Positions 7,762 through 16,791 of a DNA stretch of 64,000 nt are shown one piece after another. Each line of letters starts with the position of its first letter. Position 1 is the first letter of the stretch. The translations under genes were made by a program, and so were the position numbers. The stretch spans positions 19,353-83,352 of the forward strand of contig CAYODE010000003.1 of assembly GCA_964402685.1 (NCBI GenBank). The letters run 5' to 3'. The DNA comes from Aestuariivita sp964402685 (GTDB lineage Bacteria; Pseudomonadota; Alphaproteobacteria; Rhodobacterales; Rhodobacteraceae). The notes beneath the pieces are model-generated. The model saw nothing but the letters and a program-made list of their open reading frames with translations, was not told the origin of the DNA and did not search any database.

Positions 7762-10700
7762 TCAGCTGCGCAAGCTACCTTTCAAAGTGTGACAGCGATC
7801 CATGGCTTGTTTGGCCGCGGTTTCGCGCACCGGGCCATAGCCACGAATATCCTCGGGCAAAGTCAGAGCTTCACTCCAGATCGCGGCATGTGCAGGATCC
7901 CGATGAGCGACAGCATCTTCTATTAGCTGCTCATACCACGCCAGTAGCTGTCGATGCAGCTTTCCATCGGCAGTGAAGCGGAACGGATCGAAAGAGGTGG
8001 ACCGCAACCCTTTCAGCCGTGCCAATGTACCCATCGCCTTGCCCATCCAGGGACCAAAGCTGCGTTTTCCCGGTCGCCCACGCGCATCCTTTTTCCGGGC
8101 GAGAAACGGCGGAGCCAGATGGTAGTGCACCTTGAAGTCGCCTTCGAACTCACGTGCCAGCTGGTCAGCAAACCCTGTTTGCGTTTGGAGGCGAGCTACC
8201 TCGTATTCGTCTTTGAACGCCATCAATTTGAACAGGTTCTTGGCCACGGCGATTATGTCATCGTTCGGGAGCACGGAGCGCAGGCTGTCCAATCGATCTC
8301 TGTAGCGCTGGGCATAGGCGCCATCCTGATAGTCTGCTAGAAAACGCGCTCGGTGGTCGATGATCTCGTCCAACGTCTGCGGTCCTTTTGCCAGGCTCTG
8401 CAGATGTTTGGAAACCGCATCAGGGTTTGCTGCCATAACCCGCCCAAGATCAAACGCCTTTGTATTTTTTTCAATCGCGACGCCATTCAGAACGATGGCC
8501 TGTTTCAGTGCCATCTCGCTGACCGGCACGAGGCCCTTCTGAAACGCGAACCCGAGCATCATCACATTGGCGAATACGCTGTCACCCAACAGGTCTTCGG
8601 CCAGTTTGTTGGCATCCAAACCGCTCACGTGATTGTTGCCGACCGCCTTGGCGATGACCGCTTCGCGTTCATCGACCTTCAATTTGGCGTCGCGATGCAG
8701 GACCAGATCGCCAGTAGGCATTTCGGCCCGGTTGAGGACGATTTGCGATCCGGCTTTGTAATGCGCGCTGGCCTTCGGTGAAGACGACACGACGATATCG
8801 CATCCAATGACAGCGTCCGCAGCGCCTTGATCAATGCGCACCTGGTGCAGTTGATCGGGCGCGTCAGAGAGACGGATATAACTCAATACAGTACCAAACT
8901 TCTGCGCAAACCCGGTAAAGTCGAGCACGCTCGCTCCCTTGCCCTCCAGATGCGCTGCCATGGTGATCAGGGCTCCAACAGTGACAACGCCGGTTCCCCC
9001 AACGCCAGTCACTAAGAGATCAAAAGGAGTGTCCAGCGCGCGGGATTTCGGTGCTTTTACTTCAGCCATCACCGCTTCCATGTCCAACCCGGCACCTGCT
9101 TTCTTGCGCCGTGTTGCGCCTTCGACGGTGACAAAGGATGGGCAAAACCCGTTCAGGCAGGAGAAGTCCTTGTTGCAGCTGTTCAGGTTGATCTTTCGCT
9201 TGCGACCTAGTGCTGTCTCTTTAGGCTCCACGCTCAGGCAATTGGATTCAACCGAACAGTCTCCACAGCCTTCGCAAACAAGATCGTTGATCATGACGAA
9301 TTTCGGCGGATCCTCCATCGTTCCGCGTTTGCGGCGACGACGCTTTTCGGTGGCGCAGGTCTGCTCATAGATCAACACGGTCACACCGGGGATGTCGCGC
9401 AGTTCGCGTTGCACCAGATCCATCTGCGCGCGATCATCAATGCTGGTGCCCGAGGGGAAGTCGGTCCGGTCGAACTTCCCTATTTCGTCTGACACGACCG
9501 CAATCCGGTCGACACCCTCTGCACGGCATGTCTGCGCAATGGCTGCAACACTCACCGGTCCATCCACCGGTTGACCGCCTGTCATGGCAACGGCGTCGTT
9601 ATATAAGATTTTGTAGGTGATGTTTGTTTTTGCAGCGACTGCTTGCCGAATGGCCAGTGACCCTGAGTGGTACCATGTGCCTTCGCCGAGGTTTTGAAAT
9701 ATGTGCTTGCCGCCGTTGAATTTCGAAGCGGCGACCCAAGGCACACCTTCCCCACCCATCTGCGCATATCCGGCGGTGTCCCTGTCCATCCAACTGGCCA
9801 TGACATGACAGCCGATGCCGGACGCGGCCTTCGATCCGTGCGGCACTTTGGTTGATGTGTTATGCGGGCAGCCCGAACAAAAATATGGGGTACGATTTGC
9901 CCCCGACACACTCAAGACCGGTGGCGCAATTTCGGTCAGCGCTTGCGCCTTGGCGGGAAGGTCCTCCTCTGGAAAAAACCGGTGCAACCTGTCCGCTATG
10001 ATTGGCAACAGATTTCGGGGCGAAAGCTCACCCGTCCACGGGATCAGCGGTTCACCATCACTGGTGTATTTCCCGACCATCCGATGCGGTTTGTCTCCCG
10101 GCCAGTCATAGAAATACTCTTTGAACTGGCTTTCGATAATCCCGCGCTTTTCCTCTACAACCAGAACTTCCTGCTTGCCTTTAACAAACCGCAGCGCGTT
10201 GCGCCGCGCCAATGGCCAAACCATTCCAACTTTATAGATGTCGATGCCCAACGCACGGCACTTCACTTCGTCCAAGCCAAGCAGCCTAAGCGCTTCCATC
10301 AAGTCAAGATGAGCTTTGCCCGTCGTGACAAACCCAAATCGCGCGTTTTCAATATTGTAAACGCGCTCATCAATCGGGTTCGCTTCCGCAAACGCTCGGA
10401 CAGCTTTCAACTTCGCTTGGATCCGGGTTTCGATTTCGGGCGATGGAAGATCTGCAGATCGAACGTGTAATCCGCCGGGAGGGATATCGATTTCCGGCAG
10501 TTTGAAACGCCGGTCAGGCCGCAATTCGACCGAGCGTGCAGACTCCACGGTTTCTGAAATCGCCTTAAAACCCACCCAGGTTCCCGAAAAGCGCGAGAGC
10601 GCCAGTCCGTATTCCCCATAGGCGAGATACTCATCAACGGAAGCCGGGTTCAGCGTCGGCATAAACCACGCCATAAACGCCACGTCCGATTGATGCGGCA

Positions 10701-11178
10701 TGGATGAGCTGACGCAGCCATGATCGTCTCCTGCCACGACCAGAACACCCCCTTTCGGGGCACTGCCATAAGCATTTCCGTGTTTTAGAGCGTCACCTGA
10801 ACGATCCACGCCCGGGCCTTTTCCGTACCACATGGAATACACACCTTCGAATTCGCAGTGTGGATCCAAACTGGCTTGTTGCGCGCCCAAAACAGCTGTG
10901 GCTCCAAGGTCCTCGTTCACAGCTGGCATGAACTCGATCCGGTCGGCTTTTAGTCTGTCTCGGGCTCGCCAGAGCTCTAGATCGAGTCCCCCCAAAGGCG
11001 AGCCCCGATATCCCGAAACAAAACCCGCTGTATTGAGCCCCGCGTTCCGATCCCTGCGGGCCTGATCCATCATGATGCGCGCAAGCGCTTGTGTTCCTGT
11101 CAGAAAGACCCGCCCCTTTGTACGGGCGTAGCGGTCCTCAAGTTGGTACATATCGAAGTTTGGAGCTGGATGGGTCAC
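7762..11178 (-). CDS. iorAB: Indolepyruvate ferredoxin oxidoreductase, fused alpha-beta chain
   Basis: 1138 aa. This thiamine-diphosphate enzyme oxidatively decarboxylates aryl pyruvates to aryl-acetyl-CoA, reducing ferredoxin. The order is: pyrimidine-binding region (starting near FVSGYRGSPLGG), TPP-binding region (CSGCPHNTST, then GGEGVPWVAASKF), an iron-sulfur segment at about 630-690 (CEGCGDCSVESNC and CNKDFSCLNGFCPSF), then the gamma/beta domain (LLVTGVGGTGVVTVGALI). Alphaproteobacteria often carry this long one-chain form, unlike the two-subunit archaeal IorA/IorB. It faces an Lrp-type regulator, suggesting induction during aromatic amino acid breakdown. Confidence 0.93.
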   Translation of the reverse strand: MTHPAPNFDMYQLEDRYARTKGRVFLTGTQALARIMMDQARRDRNAGLNTAGFVSGYRGSPLGGLDLELWRARDRLKADRIEFMPAVNEDLGATAVLGAQQASLDPHCEFEGVYSMWYGKGPGVDRSGDALKHGNAYGSAPKGGVLVVAGDDHGCVSSSMPHQSDVAFMAWFMPTLNPASVDEYLAYGEYGLALSRFSGTWVGFKAISETVESARSVELRPDRRFKLPEIDIPPGGLHVRSADLPSPEIETRIQAKLKAVRAFAEANPIDERVYNIENARFGFVTTGKAHLDLMEALRLLGLDEVKCRALGIDIYKVGMVWPLARRNALRFVKGKQEVLVVEEKRGIIESQFKEYFYDWPGDKPHRMVGKYTSDGEPLIPWTGELSPRNLLPIIADRLHRFFPEEDLPAKAQALTEIAPPVLSVSGANRTPYFCSGCPHNTSTKVPHGSKAASGIGCHVMASWMDRDTAGYAQMGGEGVPWVAASKFNGGKHIFQNLGEGTWYHSGSLAIRQAVAAKTNITYKILYNDAVAMTGGQPVDGPVSVAAIAQTCRAEGVDRIAVVSDEIGKFDRTDFPSGTSIDDRAQMDLVQRELRDIPGVTVLIYEQTCATEKRRRRKRGTMEDPPKFVMINDLVCEGCGDCSVESNCLSVEPKETALGRKRKINLNSCNKDFSCLNGFCPSFVTVEGATRRKKAGAGLDMEAVMAEVKAPKSRALDTPFDLLVTGVGGTGVVTVGALITMAAHLEGKGASVLDFTGFAQKFGTVLSYIRLSDAPDQLHQVRIDQGAADAVIGCDIVVSSSPKASAHYKAGSQIVLNRAEMPTGDLVLHRDAKLKVDEREAVIAKAVGNNHVSGLDANKLAEDLLGDSVFANVMMLGFAFQKGLVPVSEMALKQAIVLNGVAIEKNTKAFDLGRVMAANPDAVSKHLQSLAKGPQTLDEIIDHRARFLADYQDGAYAQRYRDRLDSLRSVLPNDDIIAVAKNLFKLMAFKDEYEVARLQTQTGFADQLAREFEGDFKVHYHLAPPFLARKKDARGRPGKRSFGPWMGKAMGTLARLKGLRSTSFDPFRFTADGKLHRQLLAWYEQLIEDAVAHRDPAHAAIWSEALTLPEDIRGYGPVRETAAKQAMDRCHTLKGSLRS

Positions 11179-11317
11179 GGCGATCAGCCTCAGGTTTTTC
11201 GCGGTCGCGTCAGCCTAGGGCATTGAAACAGAAAAATTCTTCCAATTTTTGCGTGTTTGAATACAAAATGGGGTACTCTCACCAAAAAATGGATCAAAAT
11301 AGAAAAAGTGTACCAAG

Positions 11318-11761
11318 ATGCCGTTGCTATCTGAAAATGATCTCAAAATCATTGCTGAGCTTCAGAAAGACTGTCGCATCCCCAACGCGGAACTGGCGGG
11401 CAAAGTAGGTATGTCTACCTCGGCTTGCTGGAGACGGGTGCGCGCGCTTGAAGAAGCCGGTGTTATCGAGCAGTTTACGATCCGCTTGAATCCGCGAAAA
11501 ATGGGCCTCGAATTTCACGCGCTGGTTCATGTGCAGCTGACCCGCCACGCGCCGGACAAAATTGTTGATTTCATGCGAGCGATTGAGGCGAGCCCGGAAG
11601 TCAAAGAGTGCTATGCCACGACAGGGCAGGCCGATTATCACTTGCGGGTGCTCACGACAGACATCGACGCGTATAACCGTTTTCTAGAGAATTTTCTGTT
11701 CCGCCTACCTGCGGTCTCCAGCGCTCAAACGAATGTTGTTCTGCGCACAATCAAAAGATGA
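11318..11761 (+). CDS. Lrp/AsnC-family regulator
   Basis: 147 aa, normal size. It has an N-terminal helix-turn-helix (LSENDLKIIAELQKD..., MSTSACWRRVRALEEAG) and a C-terminal RAM ligand-binding domain (about 65-145, with VKECYATTGQADYHLRV). It is divergent from iorAB across a 139-base AT-rich gap, so it is likely the amino-acid-responsive regulator of aromatic amino acid catabolism here. Lrp proteins often stand next to their target in this way. Effector not deducible. Confidence 0.92.
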   Translation: MPLLSENDLKIIAELQKDCRIPNAELAGKVGMSTSACWRRVRALEEAGVIEQFTIRLNPRKMGLEFHALVHVQLTRHAPDKIVDFMRAIEASPEVKECYATTGQADYHLRVLTTDIDAYNRFLENFLFRLPAVSSAQTNVVLRTIKR

Positions 11762-11912
11762 GCGTGTCACAGTCGACTCGCACAGAAGATTTGCTGCGGT
11801 GCGGCGCGCGTGGATAGAATCCGAGAATCCTTTGAAATATCTGACAAATCCGTTAGTCTGACGCTCGATTATTTCTTTTTTTAGAGATTTCAAACTGACG
11901 AAAGGGGTCAGT

Positions 11913-13286
11913 ATGAAAGCGTTTGTTAAGTCATTCGTGACATGCGTTTTAGCTTTGTCGTTTTCTACCGCCGCGCCGGCGGAGCCACTCCGTGATGCCG
12001 TGCGTCACGCGGTAACAACCAATCCATTGGTTCAAGCCCGCGACGCGAATATGAAAGCTAGCGCGTACGAACTGCTACAGCTGCGCGGCGAGTATCTTCC
12101 GCGTGTCGATGTCTTCGGGGATATCGGGAACGAAAAGGTAGACGACCCAACATCGCTGACCACAGTTGAAAACGATGTGACGAAAACGCGGAGCCAAATT
12201 GGCGTCCGCGCGAGTTACGTTCTGTTTGACGGGTTCCGCCGTGCCAACCTGGTCTATGCGAATGCCGCGCGAGTGGATGCCAGTATTTTCAGCTTACTCG
12301 ATGCTTCTGAAACTATGGCGTTGAACGCGGTCGAAGCCTATATCGACGTCTATCGCCATCAGGCACTTTTGGAAGTGGCCGGGCGGAACATACGCAGCCA
12401 CATCGCAATCGGGCAGCAGGTCCGTGACCTGGTTGACGCCGGCCGTCTTCCCTTCAGCGATGAGTTGACGATCGATGACCGGATCGAAGCAGCTCGCTTG
12501 GTCGAACTTGAGGTCAAGAGATCGCTCCGCGATGCGCGATCGCGGTATCTGAGGGTCATTGGTCGTGCACCTTCCGGCGGCATGTCTCTGACCACGGTCA
12601 AATTACCGCGAAACGAAACGGTTTTGCGCGATGCGGCATTGGAAAACAGCTACCGGCTTAAAGGTGCGCAAGCGCGTTTGGATCAGACCACCTATCAGGA
12701 AGGGATCAGCCAGTCCGACAGGTATCCTCAGCTGTCGCTGGAAGTCGGAGCATCGACCGGTGAAAACCGAAACGGAAACTTCAATGATCGCGACGATCAA
12801 TTCGCTGGAATCACAATGAACTGGACCCTCTACAAGGGTGGTAGGGAAGATCAGCGGCGCGCCTTCGCACAACGCAGCTATGAGGCCGCATTTCGGCGCG
12901 ATGCCGCAGCCCGCGACGTTATTGATCTGGTCAACCGGTCATGGACCAGTCTGCAAACCAATGACGAACGCGCGCGTCGACTGCGACAGCAACTCAGCGT
13001 GAACCGGACCCTTGTAGATGTATATGGTGAGGAATTTGACGCCGCCAAAAGGACGCTGCTGGATCTTTTGGAAGTGGAGCGATCGCGTTTTAATGTCGAG
13101 TTCGAAAAGGTCAGCGCCGAAGCAAGCCTGTCCTTCAGCAAGTATCGCGTTCTGGCATCCCAAAGCCGCCTTGCAGAGCATTTCGGACTACAACCGGCGG
13201 ATATCGCGCTCGAACCCACGTTCCAACGGCGCGCGTTGGCCTCGCCCACGGCGATCTTTAATTCCGTGATCGAGCCGCTGGAATGA
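11913..13286 (+). CDS. TolC-family outer membrane channel of a type I secretion system
   Basis: 457 aa. A signal peptide (about 1-23, ending APA) is followed by outer membrane efflux protein repeats: long helices with LLQLRGEYLPRVDV and QARLDQTTYQEGISQSDRYPQ, the latter typical of the family. The stop overlaps the next gene's start by four bases (ATGA), and the next two genes are the ABC and fusion proteins, so this is the outer membrane part of that exporter (AggA/LapE type). AAAGGGG lies before the ATG. The probable cargo is the adhesin at 19.3-26.1 kb. Confidence 0.92.
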   Translation: MKAFVKSFVTCVLALSFSTAAPAEPLRDAVRHAVTTNPLVQARDANMKASAYELLQLRGEYLPRVDVFGDIGNEKVDDPTSLTTVENDVTKTRSQIGVRASYVLFDGFRRANLVYANAARVDASIFSLLDASETMALNAVEAYIDVYRHQALLEVAGRNIRSHIAIGQQVRDLVDAGRLPFSDELTIDDRIEAARLVELEVKRSLRDARSRYLRVIGRAPSGGMSLTTVKLPRNETVLRDAALENSYRLKGAQARLDQTTYQEGISQSDRYPQLSLEVGASTGENRNGNFNDRDDQFAGITMNWTLYKGGREDQRRAFAQRSYEAAFRRDAAARDVIDLVNRSWTSLQTNDERARRLRQQLSVNRTLVDVYGEEFDAAKRTLLDLLEVERSRFNVEFEKVSAEASLSFSKYRVLASQSRLAEHFGLQPADIALEPTFQRRALASPTAIFNSVIEPLE

Positions 13287-15463
13287 CCGGCACACCCGAG
13301 ACAACCGCCAAGGTGGTTTCTATCGGGGCCAGCGAATTTCCTCCTCCCGGGTCGGTGGATAGACGGCTTGCACTTGTCGAGTGGTTCGCACGCGAAACAT
13401 CACAAACGTTCAATGCGACGGCGGTGTCCGGTCGCTTACCTCATGGCGCCGACTTGACCCAACCTGAAATTCTGGCGCGAGCGTTAGACGTGATCTCTCT
13501 CCGCTCGCGGTTTGTACTTAAGGATATCCGACGTTTAGATCCCATCGTATTTCCCTGCGTCGTGTTCCAAAAGGATGGGCCGCCTCTGGTCCTCACCAAG
13601 ATCTCAGGCAAGATGGCGACAATCGTCGATCCTTCGGCCGCGGATATGCTGCGCGATATTCGCCTGAAGGATCTGCGCCGCAAGATAAAACCCGGTGTCT
13701 TGCTCGTCACCAAAGCAGAAGATGCGATTAATCAACGCCTTGATCCGGAAAGCGCAGTACCGCGGACGACCCATTGGTTCTGGGGAGCAGTCCGCGCGAA
13801 TTGGGGGGCCTGGTTTCAGATCGTCGTCGCCGCGTTTTGCATGAATGTACTGGCCTTGGCGCTGCCGCTTTTCGTCATGAACGTCTATGATCGGGTGATC
13901 CCCAACCTTGCCTTTGTCACGCTGTGGACACTGGCGCTTGGTGTCGGAATTGCACTTGCCTTTGATCTGCTACTCCGATCTGCCAGGGTTAGTATCATCG
14001 AACGCATCAGCAGGCGGGTCGATCTGAAAGTAGCGTCCTCGCTTTTTGCCCACGCGATGAATGTCAAACTCCTGACCCGGCCAGGTGGCGCGGCCGGCAT
14101 GGCGAACACAATCCGGGATTTTGATACGGTCCGCGATTTTTTTGCCTCTACGACAGTCGTTTCTTTGATCGACCTGATGTTCATCGGGATCTTTCTGGGC
14201 GCGCTTTACATGATCGTGGGACCCATCGCTTTGGTGCCTCTGCTGGCCGTGCCTGTGGTCATGATCCTTGCCCTGATCGCTCAGGTCCCGATGGGTAAGG
14301 CCGCTGAACAAGCGCAGCGTATCGCCGCCAAGCGTCATGTTGTTCTTGTTGAATCCCTCGTCGGCGTCGAGTCCATCAAAAGTTTAAACGCCGAACCCGT
14401 GATGCAACGCGAGTGGGAGACGGCTGTGGCCGCCGCGTCACGCGTCAACTCACGCACCAAAACCTGGTCAAGTGTTGCGTCAAATGGGACGATGCTGATC
14501 CAGCAGGGCGTCAGCGTGATCATCATTGTCTGGGGCGTTTTTCTTGTCTCAGCAGGGGAAATCTCGGTCGGTGGACTGATTGCTGCAAATATCCTGGCAG
14601 GCCGCGTTCTGGCCCCACTTGGAACCATCGCACAGACAATCTTTCGAGCACAGCACGCGGTCAAAGCACTTAAGAGCCTCAATCAATTTATGCATCTGCC
14701 CACTGAACGCGGACCTACGGTCACCAGCGATTTGCGCGCCGGGGCAGGGCAGCTGGAGTTCCGCAAGCTGTCCTTTACCTATCCAGGCTCTCCCACGCCT
14801 GTCCTGACCGATATGAACTTTACGGTCACGCCTGGCGAGACAGTCGGCGTGCTTGGTAAGGTGGGGTCCGGTAAGACGACCATGGGCAAATTGGCAACCG
14901 GGTTGATCGAACCACAGTCGGGACAAATCCTGTTGGATGACATCGCCATCACCCAATATGACCCATCTGAGCTCAGATGTTCTGTCGGATACTTACCGCA
15001 GCATCCGGATCTCTTCACGGGAACACTGCGCGAAAATCTGACCATTGGTGTGGCTGACGCCAGTGATGAGGCCATCCACAAAGCGCTCTATTACGCGGCT
15101 ATGGACAGCTTTGTGGCTGCTTTACCGGATGGCATCGAAACCTTTCTTGGTGAACAAGGCAGCCGGCTTTCCGGTGGTCAGAAACAGGGCGTGTCCCTTG
15201 CGCGTTTACTCCTGCGGAAGCCCAAACTCCTGTTTCTGGATGAGCCCACCAGCGCGATGGATCATCAGATGGAGTCAGTTGTGGCAGAGCGTTTGAACGA
15301 TCTCGCCAAGACCGGGATGGGCATGATTTTGTGCACACATCGCATGTCGCTTGCAAATATCGTGGACCGCCTCATGGTGGTCGATCAAGGCAGGATTGTC
15401 CTGGATGGTCCACGGGATGAAGTCCTCGCCAAACTATCCTCCAACGCGAATAAGGTGGAATAG
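13283..15463 (+). CDS. Type I secretion ABC transporter, LapB-like
   Basis: 726 aa. Order: a C39-peptidase-like N-terminal domain (about 20-150) without a usable catalytic Cys, six-helix membrane domain (about 175-460), and ATPase domain (about 490-720). The ATPase is intact: Walker A GKVGSGKTT at about 525-533, signature LSGGQKQ, Walker B LLFLDEPTSA and a conserved His in CTHRMS. Peptidase-like domains lacking the Cys (CLD) are found in transporters for RTX proteins that are not N-terminally cleaved. It overlaps the TolC gene by four bases and precedes the HlyD gene by three. Confidence 0.93.
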   Translation: MTGTPETTAKVVSIGASEFPPPGSVDRRLALVEWFARETSQTFNATAVSGRLPHGADLTQPEILARALDVISLRSRFVLKDIRRLDPIVFPCVVFQKDGPPLVLTKISGKMATIVDPSAADMLRDIRLKDLRRKIKPGVLLVTKAEDAINQRLDPESAVPRTTHWFWGAVRANWGAWFQIVVAAFCMNVLALALPLFVMNVYDRVIPNLAFVTLWTLALGVGIALAFDLLLRSARVSIIERISRRVDLKVASSLFAHAMNVKLLTRPGGAAGMANTIRDFDTVRDFFASTTVVSLIDLMFIGIFLGALYMIVGPIALVPLLAVPVVMILALIAQVPMGKAAEQAQRIAAKRHVVLVESLVGVESIKSLNAEPVMQREWETAVAAASRVNSRTKTWSSVASNGTMLIQQGVSVIIIVWGVFLVSAGEISVGGLIAANILAGRVLAPLGTIAQTIFRAQHAVKALKSLNQFMHLPTERGPTVTSDLRAGAGQLEFRKLSFTYPGSPTPVLTDMNFTVTPGETVGVLGKVGSGKTTMGKLATGLIEPQSGQILLDDIAITQYDPSELRCSVGYLPQHPDLFTGTLRENLTIGVADASDEAIHKALYYAAMDSFVAALPDGIETFLGEQGSRLSGGQKQGVSLARLLLRKPKLLFLDEPTSAMDHQMESVVAERLNDLAKTGMGMILCTHRMSLANIVDRLMVVDQGRIVLDGPRDEVLAKLSSNANKVE

Positions 15464-15466
15464 TCT

Positions 15467-16789
15467 ATGTTCGGAGGCCGCATCGAAGACGAATTTGCCA
15501 ACAACCACGCCTCGACCTCATTGGTCATCGAACGGTCCGGTTCGGGTTGGTTGTTGTGGCTCATACTCTGTGGCCTAGCCGCTTTCGTCTATTGGGCCAG
15601 CACCTTTACAATTGAAGAATCCGCGCGCGCCGTGGGCCGGGTCATCCCCTCGCAACAGGTTCAAACGGTGCAAAGCCTGGAAGGCGGCATCGTTTCAACC
15701 ATCGAAGTGACCGAAGGCGACTTTGTTCAGGCAGGTAGCGTGCTGATGCAAATTGACGACACGCGATTTGACTCCCAACGCGGCGAATTGCTCGAGCGTG
15801 AGGCGGCACTTCTCGCGGAGGATACGCGGCTGAAGGCCGAAGCGCGCTTTGACACCGACCTGCGGTTTCCCGATGGCTTGGTCGAACGCACACCGCTTGC
15901 CACACAAGCCGAAATGCAGGTCTTTCTCTCCCGCAGGGAACAGCTCACACGCGAATTGAACGTGTTGGGCGATCAGCTGTTGCAGCGCCGCAGCGAGTTA
16001 GAAGAGCTACTGGCTACGCGGCAGCGCACCCGTGAGATTATCGCGCCTTTGCAGGAAGAAGTGACGCTGACCGAGGACATGGTTGCGCGCAATCTCGTCC
16101 CCCGCGTTGAGCTTCTTCGACTAAAATCTCGGTTGGCAGAATTGTCCGGCGACATCACGGTTTCTATCGCGTCGGAAGCGCGACTGAAGGCATCGATAGG
16201 TGAAGCGACGAACCAAATTGATGCTGCCCGCTCGTCCTATGTTCTATCCGCGCGCCAGCGCCTCGCCCAACTGCAGCTAGAACTTGCGGTGGTCCAGGAA
16301 ACGTTGCGCGCCGCCGAAGACCGCGTCGCTCGCACCCTGCTTCGCGCGCCAGTCGAAGGGATCGTGAACAGCGTCACGGTGAAAACACTGGGGGCGGTCG
16401 TGCAGCCCGGTCAGGATTTGGTCGAGATTGTGCCCGTTGATGACAGCCTTCTCATCGAAGCGGATCTGGGTCCGCGTGATATTGGCTTTGTACGCGCGGG
16501 CGAGACCGCATCTGTGAAAATCACCGCCTATGATTACCTGCAATACGGGGCACTAGAGGGCGAGGTTGTGCGGATCGGGGCGGACACGATCCAGGGGGTA
16601 GACGGGCAGGAATTCTTTCGTGTTGTCGTGCGGACGGACAAATCATTCCTGGGCACTGAGGATAACCCGCTGCCCATCACACCGGGGATGGTCGCCTCGG
16701 TTGACATACAGACAGGGGAACGGACGGTTCTGAACTATCTGACTAAGCCGATCCTGCGCGCGCAATCCGAAGCATTGCGTGAACGCTGA
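15467..16789 (+). CDS. HlyD-family membrane fusion protein, LapC-like
   Basis: 440 aa. One membrane helix (about 24-44) follows a short cytoplasmic tail; next come a biotinyl-lipoyl-like segment (VQTVQSLEGGIVSTIEVTEGD), a long coiled coil (about 100-275) and the beta-barrel half with LRAPVEGIVNSVTVKTLGAVVQPGQ, typical of HlyD adaptors. It bridges the inner membrane ABC protein to the TolC channel. It is last in the three-gene run, and its stop is two bases from the stop of the convergent cyclase gene, leaving no space for a terminator. Confidence 0.92.
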   Translation: MFGGRIEDEFANNHASTSLVIERSGSGWLLWLILCGLAAFVYWASTFTIEESARAVGRVIPSQQVQTVQSLEGGIVSTIEVTEGDFVQAGSVLMQIDDTRFDSQRGELLEREAALLAEDTRLKAEARFDTDLRFPDGLVERTPLATQAEMQVFLSRREQLTRELNVLGDQLLQRRSELEELLATRQRTREIIAPLQEEVTLTEDMVARNLVPRVELLRLKSRLAELSGDITVSIASEARLKASIGEATNQIDAARSSYVLSARQRLAQLQLELAVVQETLRAAEDRVARTLLRAPVEGIVNSVTVKTLGAVVQPGQDLVEIVPVDDSLLIEADLGPRDIGFVRAGETASVKITAYDYLQYGALEGEVVRIGADTIQGVDGQEFFRVVVRTDKSFLGTEDNPLPITPGMVASVDIQTGERTVLNYLTKPILRAQSEALRER

Positions 16790-16791
16790 CG

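Noticed and set aside
13283..13760. Active C39 peptidase domain in the secretion ABC protein
   Set aside because: The fold is suggested but the catalytic Cys is absent, so it is a peptidase-like docking domain.
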